A stretch of 21,396 nucleotides of DNA, taken from contig CAZUWF010000036.1 of the NCBI GenBank assembly GCA_964624065.1, positions 1 through 21,396 of the forward strand. Direction: 5' to 3'. Below, piece after piece: positions 16,331 through 21,396 of this stretch. The notes under the pieces were generated by a model. The model was not told where the DNA came from, searched no databases, and saw nothing but the letters and a program-made list of their open reading frames with translations. Position 1 is the first letter of the stretch. Each line of letters opens with the position of its first letter. This stretch comes from UBA7960 sp964624065 (GTDB lineage Bacteria; Bacteroidota; Bacteroidia; Bacteroidales; UBA7960). The translations under genes and the position numbers were made by a program.

Positions 16331-16364
16331 CAAAATTAGATAAAAAACAACAGCTTGCCCCCAA
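16331..16364 (-). promoter_or_regulatory. Candidate promoter of ftsX
   Basis: The minus strand carries TAATTTTG (16338-16331), an exact -7 match 19 bases before the ftsX ATG, with TTG (16364-16362) 23 bases further upstream, at the long end of accepted spacing. It overlaps the region used by the divergent pyrophosphatase promoter. Confidence 0.45.
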
Positions 16365-16380
16365 ATATTGTGTACTTTTG
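16355..16380 (+). promoter_or_regulatory. Candidate promoter of ppa
   Basis: TACTTTTG (16373-16380) matches TAnnTTTG exactly; TTG at 16355-16357 is 15 bases upstream, somewhat short. The ATG follows only 12 bases after the -7 box, so the mRNA leader would be very short (a few bases). Confidence 0.5.
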
Positions 16381-16392
16381 CAAAAAAACAAC

Positions 16393-17064
16393 ATGGCAAA
16401 TAAGTTAATGGACCCCATAGGCAAGTTGATGGGCCTCCGCTACAAATCTCATCCTTGGCACGGGATTGACCTAGGCGACCAAGCGCCAGACCGGCTAACT
16501 TGCTTTGTTGAAATGGTTACAACTGACACGGTAAAATACGAGATTGACAAGGTGTCCGGGTACCTTAAGATAGACCGCCCACAAAAATACAGCAACGTGT
16601 TGCCTGCACTTTATGGTTTTATACCCCAAACCCTATGTGCTCAAAACATTGCCGAGCTGGCCAATCAAAAAACTGGTCGTACCGATATTATTGGCGACAA
16701 CGATCCCCTCGATATCTGCATCCTTACAGAAAAGACAATCTCGCACGGTAACATTTTGGTCGAAGCCATTCCGATTGGGGGGTTCAGGCTTATTGATAGA
16801 GGTCAGGCCGATGACAAGATTATTGCCGTATTGAAAGATGATGCAGTTTACGGGTCATTAAGAGACATTAAGGAATGCCCCAAGCCTGTAATTGAAAGGC
16901 TTAAGCACTACTTCCTTACCTACAAGGACTTGCCAAACACAAAGCTTGATGTGGAGATAACCGATACCTACGACTCAATGGAAGCAAAAGAGGTTATTAA
17001 AAGGTCTATGAAAGACTACCAAGAAAGGTTCGATAACCTCGACCACATATTATCTAAGGTGTAA
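16393..17064 (+). CDS. ppa: Inorganic pyrophosphatase, family I
   Basis: Hydrolyses pyrophosphate to phosphate, pulling biosynthetic reactions (for instance the IspD step) forward. From the ATG at 16393 the product has 223 residues; 26 further open codons upstream overlap the promoter region and lack family similarity. Family I residues are visible: TVKYEIDKVSGYLKIDRP (46-63), YGFIPQT (74-80), the metal-binding GDNDPLD (101-107; Asp102, Asp104, Asp107) and DRGQADDKIIAV (135-146; Asp140, Lys142). It is longer than E. coli Ppa (175). The extra length is an N-terminal segment and an insertion of about 18 residues (82-100) just before the metal-binding motif, as seen in a longer bacterial subtype. 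It stands alone, convergent with dprA (21-base gap). Confidence 0.94.
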   Translation: MANKLMDPIGKLMGLRYKSHPWHGIDLGDQAPDRLTCFVEMVTTDTVKYEIDKVSGYLKIDRPQKYSNVLPALYGFIPQTLCAQNIAELANQKTGRTDIIGDNDPLDICILTEKTISHGNILVEAIPIGGFRLIDRGQADDKIIAVLKDDAVYGSLRDIKECPKPVIERLKHYFLTYKDLPNTKLDVEITDTYDSMEAKEVIKRSMKDYQERFDNLDHILSKV

Positions 17065-17085
17065 TATTCACGGTGGAGGCTGACC

Positions 17086-18189
17086 TTAAAATAATTCCGT
17101 TTTGAAAATCTTTCCTGGCAATTGCTTCACCAGGCCCTTAAACTCCATCTCCAGAAGAATGGCAGAGGTTTTTCCTACTGTGTTGCCAAGTTGGGCGACG
17201 ATAAAATCAATGCTTGATTCAGGATTTTCTTGAAGAAATCTATAGATTTCTTCCTCCTTAGAGTCAAGATCGACAAAAAGTTTATTTTGTTTTGGCTTCT
17301 GCTTGCAATTTTTCGACCAGCCCATAATGTATTCAATATCTGCAATCGATTCCAATAGGTTAGCCTTGTTGGTTTTGATCAGTGCGTTGCAACCTTGACT
17401 AAATTGGTCGGTGGTGCGCCCGGGCAGGGCAAATACATCTCTGTTGTAGCTATTTGCAATGTCGGCTGTAATTAATGCACCACCCGATTCGGCTGCTTCA
17501 ACAACAATTACTGCATCGCAAAGGCCTGCAATAATCCTGTTTCGTTTGGGAAAATTCTCCCTGTCGGGCTTGGTCTCCGAAATAAAATCTGTAACCAGTG
17601 CTCCTTTAGCTTCTATTTTTCTGGCCAGGCCCGCATTTATTGGTGGATAAATCCTGTCAAGGCCGTGTCCGAGCACTGCCGCTGTTTTAATGCCGTAATC
17701 GATGGCTGCCTTGTGGGCACAGGAATCAACCCCATATGCAAGCCCACTAACTATAAGTGCATCGTGGGCCACTAGACCCCGTACTATTTCCTCGCACTTT
17801 TCACGTCCGTATTCGGTCATATTGCGCGTGCCGATTATTCCAACAATCCTTTCGGCGTTCAGGTTAACCTCGCCTTTGGTGAAAATCAAAATTGGGCTAT
17901 CCTCGCAATATTTCAATCGCGCAGGGTAATTGGCATCAAGGTAAAAGGATGTACCGATCTTGTTTTTCGCAATGAACTCTACCTCTTGCTCTGCCCTGCC
18001 AAGCACTCCTTGGCCCACAACTGCCCCTGCAACACTTGGCCCTATGCCAGGGATTTTGACAAGAGCCGACTTTTTTTCTTTAAAAATGGCTTCTACTCCA
18101 CCACAGTAACCTATTAGTTTCTTGGCGTTTATTGCCCCAACTCCAGGTATGAGGGTAAGGGCAATCTGGTACTTTAGGTTATCTGACAT
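17086..18189 (-). CDS. dprA: DNA-processing protein DprA
   Basis: Loads RecA on incoming single-stranded DNA during natural transformation; widely conserved even where competence is unproven. I start at ATG 18189 (367 residues); the preceding in-frame TTG is less likely. Parts seen: an N-terminal helix-hairpin-helix/SAM-like region (LTLIPGVGAINAKKLI and KIPGIGPSV, 11-52), the Rossmann domain with IIGTRNMTEYG (118-128), SGLAYGVDSCAHKAA (148-162), PKRNRIIAGL (214-223), EAAESGGALITA (231-242) and ALPGRTTDQFSQGCNALI (254-271). A C-terminal winged-helix domain (about 305-367) follows. It is the last gene of the ctpA-cdd-chaN-dprA series, 58 bases after the ChaN-like gene. Confidence 0.95.
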   Translation of the reverse strand: MSDNLKYQIALTLIPGVGAINAKKLIGYCGGVEAIFKEKKSALVKIPGIGPSVAGAVVGQGVLGRAEQEVEFIAKNKIGTSFYLDANYPARLKYCEDSPILIFTKGEVNLNAERIVGIIGTRNMTEYGREKCEEIVRGLVAHDALIVSGLAYGVDSCAHKAAIDYGIKTAAVLGHGLDRIYPPINAGLARKIEAKGALVTDFISETKPDRENFPKRNRIIAGLCDAVIVVEAAESGGALITADIANSYNRDVFALPGRTTDQFSQGCNALIKTNKANLLESIADIEYIMGWSKNCKQKPKQNKLFVDLDSKEEEIYRFLQENPESSIDFIVAQLGNTVGKTSAILLEMEFKGLVKQLPGKIFKTELF

Positions 18190-18247
18190 CAATCCTTGCG
18201 TTACAACTTTGAATGCGGCAATTCTTATCCTTGCCGGAAAGCGCTGG

Positions 18248-19129
18248 TTAGTAGGTTTTGGTCATAGTAGTCGGGACGGCAATTATGAAATCAGCTTGTC
18301 CGAGATTGCCCTGTACCAAGGAGTCAACATTGTCCTGCTCCACTGTGCTAATAGTTACGATCTTCAGGCTTGGATCGAGTTGCTTCAAATACCAATAAAT
18401 TCCTTCGAAATTGTTTGAATGGTACGTGCCGTGGAAATGAATGAACACACCCTTGGGATTTAGGTTCTTGTAGATGAAATGCCCCATGGTGGCATCCTTG
18501 ATTGCTTGTGCTTTTGGAAAGTTTTCGTTGCTCTGCCTGCCCGGCATTCCTGGCATTTCGAGCATTGCCTTGTAGCCAGGCAATTGAGGGTCATAGGCCG
18601 GTGGTAATGGTGCCACCCATTTTTTAGCTTTCGACGAAAGCGGGTCCAATCCTTCGAACCCCTGCCTGCTTACCACAGCTGCGTACCTGCGAGGGATGTT
18701 GGTTGCAATGAAGGGCAGGCTGTTATGGCGCGCAAACTCAAGCAAGGGCTTGTAGTCGGTTTCGTAATTGTTCCACGGGCGGGATTCGGCCTTGAAGTTC
18801 CGCTCGGCAATGATTCCTTTAAGGTATTCATCCATTACCACCTGGGTGTCAGCTTCGAACATTTCGGCCCCAATTACCAGGCCCTTGCCAATTTTTTCGA
18901 ACAACGCCTTGGTGAGCTCCAATTGAAGCCAATGCGAGATGGGGTTGTTGTGCAGTTCGCCGAAAAGCACCACCGAAGTTTTGCCCGATGCGGACACCAT
19001 CGCTCCAAAATCGACCTTTGCGCCGGTTTTGTCGAAAATCTGGTAGGCAGGCAGGGATTGCGATGTCAATTTGTTGGAGTAAACATACAATGCCAATACC
19101 AACACGAGTATGACCTTTGAGCTTTTCAT
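18248..19129 (-). CDS. ChaN-like (DUF399) exported protein
   Basis: A 293-residue member of the ChaN/DUF399 family, whose Campylobacter member is a haem-binding lipoprotein linked to iron uptake. Signal-like N terminus (residues 1 to about 24, MKSSKVILVLVLALYVYS) without a lipobox Cys, so it is predicted to be periplasmic or exported rather than lipidated. Family motifs: VVLFGELHNNPISH (53-66; Glu58, His60, His66), IGAEMFEAD (86-94), KAQAIKDATMGHFI (206-219) and FIHFHGTYHS (229-238). The conserved Glu/His residues could bind metal or haem, but substrate is unknown. Gaps are 70 bases from cdd and 58 to dprA, so cotranscription is plausible though not required. Confidence 0.88.
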   Translation of the reverse strand: MKSSKVILVLVLALYVYSNKLTSQSLPAYQIFDKTGAKVDFGAMVSASGKTSVVLFGELHNNPISHWLQLELTKALFEKIGKGLVIGAEMFEADTQVVMDEYLKGIIAERNFKAESRPWNNYETDYKPLLEFARHNSLPFIATNIPRRYAAVVSRQGFEGLDPLSSKAKKWVAPLPPAYDPQLPGYKAMLEMPGMPGRQSNENFPKAQAIKDATMGHFIYKNLNPKGVFIHFHGTYHSNNFEGIYWYLKQLDPSLKIVTISTVEQDNVDSLVQGNLGQADFIIAVPTTMTKTY

Positions 19130-19199
19130 TGCTTTTTTCCAGTCTTTGTTGAGTTATTTTTAATTTTTTGGGTCAGCTTGCAGAAGTTTTTTGTTAAAA

Positions 19200-19733
19200 T
19201 CAGCCACAACAAGAGGGGTTTCTCTTCAAATCGTCGCCCGAGAATGAAAGCGGCAGGAGATCACCTACCCTCTCAATTACAAAGATCTTGCCTTTCTCGC
19301 TGCTAAGGATAAGCTTTATGGGTTTGTCTTGCAAAAGTTCGTACTCGAGGATTACCTGCCTACAAGCGCCGCACGGTGAAACCGGCATATCGAGTTTCAC
19401 CCTTGTTGACCTTGCACTTACGGCTATAGCCACCATTGGCACCCCTGGATACATTGAGGATGCAGCAAACACCGCAACTCTTTCGGCACAAAGGCCACTG
19501 GGGTAGGCACCGTTTTCTTGATTGTTGCCAGTAATAATTTGTCCGTTCTCGAGCAAAACTGCCGCGCCAACATAAAATTCGGAATAGGGTGCATAGGCAC
19601 TATTGGTCATCTTGCGCGAAAGATTAACAAGCTCTTGCTCCTTGGATGGGAGGTTACCATCGTCCTCATACTCAAGATAGCTGATAATTAAAGACCGTTC
19701 TTTCATGTACATAATTTTTGTCAAGTTTGTCAT
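19200..19733 (-). CDS. cdd: Cytidine deaminase
   Basis: Zinc enzyme that deaminates cytidine and deoxycytidine to the uridine forms in pyrimidine salvage. The 177-residue protein carries NSAYAPYSEFYVGAAVL (44-60), NQENGAYPSGLCAER (71-85; zinc ligand Cys82, catalytic Glu84) and PCGACRQ (120-126; Cys121, Cys124). Three cysteine ligands are the pattern of the homotetrameric class. It is longer than the typical 130-160 residues because of an N-terminal segment of about 35 residues and a C-terminal tail ending PSCCG. The ATG at 19733 overlaps the ctpA stop as ATGA, which supports this start through translational coupling; in-frame ATGs at 19712 and 19706 are alternatives. Confidence 0.94.
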   Translation of the reverse strand: MTNLTKIMYMKERSLIISYLEYEDDGNLPSKEQELVNLSRKMTNSAYAPYSEFYVGAAVLLENGQIITGNNQENGAYPSGLCAERVAVFAASSMYPGVPMVAIAVSARSTRVKLDMPVSPCGACRQVILEYELLQDKPIKLILSSEKGKIFVIERVGDLLPLSFSGDDLKRNPSCCG

Positions 19734-21379
19734 TTAGGGCTAAGGAGCCTTTGGTATTCATTTCCCGACAAAACCTCCACCGCCCTGAGTATTGTTTTGT
19801 CTTGGAGGTTAATTACAGGATAAAAAGCTTCTGAACCGAATGCAACCCGCCCCAAATAGGCCTTTAGGTAGGTTCTTATAATTGACTCAACCTCCGGGTC
19901 AATCCTTACCGGTCCCTTTACCCCTTGATTGGCCGCAAAGTTAATGAAATCGGAATAAACTCGATTGGGAAGGACGAATTTACTTACAAATTCACTGGCA
20001 CCATCGAATTTTTTTATATCACCAAGCAGGCCTTCAACCTGCTCGAAGGCAAACTGTAAAAAAAGCCCCCTGTTTAAAATATGGTTTAGCAAGGCAAACT
20101 TCTCCCCAGATTGAATTGGCACAATGATGTCGGGAGTGATCCCGCCACCACCGAAAACTTTCCTGCCCAATTTGGTTCGAAACGGCTCTCCAGTTTTTGC
20201 ATTTTCGGTTGAAAGTTCGAAAGTTGGGAGATCGGTTATACCGGAAATCGAATCGTTGAAATATATGCCGTGGTCACTTTCGAAAGGCCTTTGGATGCTT
20301 CTGCCAGATGGGGTGTAGTACCTGGCCACCGTAAGTAGCAGGGCCGACCCATCTTGCAACCGGATCTGCTCTTGCACCAACCCTTTTCCAAACGACCGAC
20401 GGCCAACCACCAATCCCCGATCATTGTCTTGAATAGCCCCCGCCACAATTTCGCTGGCCGAAGCCGACCACTCGTCAATTAAAACGACTACCGGCGTTTT
20501 TTCGATCAAACCATTTCCACGCGCTTTGGCTACCTGCCTGGTGCGTTTCCTGCCTTCTGTGTAAACAATCAAGGCGTTGGCTTCAAAAATTTCGTCGGCC
20601 ATTTTAATGGCTGCATCCAAATAGCCGCCGGTGTTGCCCCTCAAGTCAAGAATTAACCTCATCATTCCCGAACCAATAAGCCTTTCCACCGCAGATTTGA
20701 ATTCCCGGTAAGTTGTGGCCGAAAACCTGTTAAATTTAAGGTATCCGGTCTCGTGGTTTATCATATATGCAACATCGAGGCTGTATTGAGGTATTTTGTC
20801 GCGTGTAATGGCGAAGGGAAGGAGTTCGTTAACCCCTTGACGTTTTATGTTTACGTTTACCTTGGTGCCCTTGGGACCTTTAAGTAAACCTACTACCTCG
20901 TTGCTGGTCTTTCCAACCCCTGAAATTTTATTGCCGTTTACCTCAATTATCCTATCGCCAGGAATTATCCCAACTTTTTCTGAAGGTCCACCGGCAATAG
21001 GGCTAATTATCAATACTGTGTCGTTCATGATATTAAACTCTATGCCAATGCCCTCAAAACTGCCTACAAGCGGGTCGATACGCTCGTTAAACTCACGCGA
21101 AGGTATGAAGGAAGAGTGCGGGTCTAATTGGCGCAATAAGTTATGTATGGCACCCTCAGTCAGGTCATTATGGCTGATCGAATCAACGTAAGATTCTAAA
21201 ATGTAGTTAATAATGTTTGTTAATTGCAAACCACCCGGGTTGTTGATTCTGCTGCCAGAAAGAATGCCGGGTTTGTTCCAAGAGATTTTCGCACCCAAAA
21301 ACAAACCTACACCCAGTGCCACCGAAAGAATTAATGGTAGTAGTATTTTCAACCAATTGGTCTTACCAGTTTTTGTCAT
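19730..21379 (-). CDS. ctpA: Carboxy-terminal processing protease CtpA (S41)
   Basis: Periplasmic serine protease that trims or degrades proteins from the C terminus. The 549-residue product has an N-terminal membrane anchor or uncleaved signal (about 10-30), a helical segment, a PDZ domain (about 106-182, GIGIEFNI...PGDRIIEVNGNKI), and the S41 catalytic domain. The catalytic dyad is Ser307 in EWSASASE and Lys332 in SFGKGLVQ, exactly 25 residues apart as in E. coli Tsp; LRGNTGGYLDAA (247-258) is also typical. The C-terminal 120 residues are family-specific helices. The gene is complete, starting 17 bases before the window end; its promoter is mostly outside. Its stop overlaps the cdd start. 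Confidence 0.95.
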   Translation of the reverse strand: MTKTGKTNWLKILLPLILSVALGVGLFLGAKISWNKPGILSGSRINNPGGLQLTNIINYILESYVDSISHNDLTEGAIHNLLRQLDPHSSFIPSREFNERIDPLVGSFEGIGIEFNIMNDTVLIISPIAGGPSEKVGIIPGDRIIEVNGNKISGVGKTSNEVVGLLKGPKGTKVNVNIKRQGVNELLPFAITRDKIPQYSLDVAYMINHETGYLKFNRFSATTYREFKSAVERLIGSGMMRLILDLRGNTGGYLDAAIKMADEIFEANALIVYTEGRKRTRQVAKARGNGLIEKTPVVVLIDEWSASASEIVAGAIQDNDRGLVVGRRSFGKGLVQEQIRLQDGSALLLTVARYYTPSGRSIQRPFESDHGIYFNDSISGITDLPTFELSTENAKTGEPFRTKLGRKVFGGGGITPDIIVPIQSGEKFALLNHILNRGLFLQFAFEQVEGLLGDIKKFDGASEFVSKFVLPNRVYSDFINFAANQGVKGPVRIDPEVESIIRTYLKAYLGRVAFGSEAFYPVINLQDKTILRAVEVLSGNEYQRLLSPK

Positions 21380-21396
21380 CGCAAAGTATATGTATA

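Noticed and set aside
16315..16392. N-terminal extension of the pyrophosphatase
   Set aside because: It overlaps the promoter boxes of ppa and ftsX and precedes the natural family start.
17055..17088. TAAGGT...ACCTTA inverted repeat between ppa and dprA as a terminator
   Set aside because: The stem is only 6 bp with a 22-base loop and no T run on either strand; it also overlaps both gene ends.
21380..21396. Promoter of ctpA at the right edge (minus strand TATACTTTG)
   Set aside because: It has one base too many for TAnnTTTG, and the -33 region lies outside the window, so it cannot be judged.
1..21396. Mobile elements, prophage, CRISPR, toxin-antitoxin or defence genes
   Set aside because: No transposase, integrase, repeat array or defence motif was seen; the genes are conserved core functions in uniform-looking sequence.

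Overview
This window comes from a Bacteroidota genome, most likely a gliding or type IX-secreting lineage close to Flavobacteriales. The class is inferred. The evidence is a complete porP/sprF-gldK-gldL-gldM-gldN block (type IX secretion system, T9SS), Bacteroidota-specific families such as DUF3098, and several upstream sites matching the Bacteroidota -7 consensus TAnnTTTG. The window is densely coding: nineteen complete protein genes, no RNA genes, insertion sequences, CRISPR arrays or phage genes that I can see, and no gene-free stretch above 300 bases. The longest gap is the 282-base divergent topA/miaB spacer.

Layout, left to right. (1) 1-191: the tail of an unseen neighbour at most, then a strong intrinsic terminator. 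(2) 192-6266, all minus strand: gldN, gldM, gldL, gldK and a PorP/SprF-like gene, transcribed in the order porP-gldK-gldL-gldM-gldN. GldL and GldM are the inner-membrane proton-driven motor, GldK and GldN form the periplasmic/outer-membrane ring, and PorP/SprF is an outer-membrane beta-barrel protein. (3) 6423-9962, minus strand: topA followed 24 bases later by an arginase-fold protein that has lost half of the arginase metal ligands. (4) 10245-11606, plus strand: miaB, divergent from topA. (5) 11660-16311, minus strand: ftsX, a DUF3098 membrane protein, uppP and truB, then queA and ispD, apparently with a separate promoter before queA. This set joins cell-envelope work (FtsX, UppP, IspD isoprenoid supply) with tRNA modification (TruB, QueA). 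(6) 16393-17064, plus strand: family I inorganic pyrophosphatase, divergent from ftsX across an 81-base spacer. (7) 17086-21379, minus strand: ctpA (S41 protease), cytidine deaminase, a ChaN-like protein and dprA; ctpA and cdd overlap by ATGA.

Most of the window is conserved core chromosome. The items that deserve a second look are the predicted catalytically dead arginase homologue between topA and the T9SS locus, the 30-base tandem duplication at the mature N terminus of GldN, the GldK domain that lacks the catalytic cysteines of its enzyme family, and the compact divergent promoter region between ftsX and the pyrophosphatase gene. I found no clear evidence of a wholly new system.
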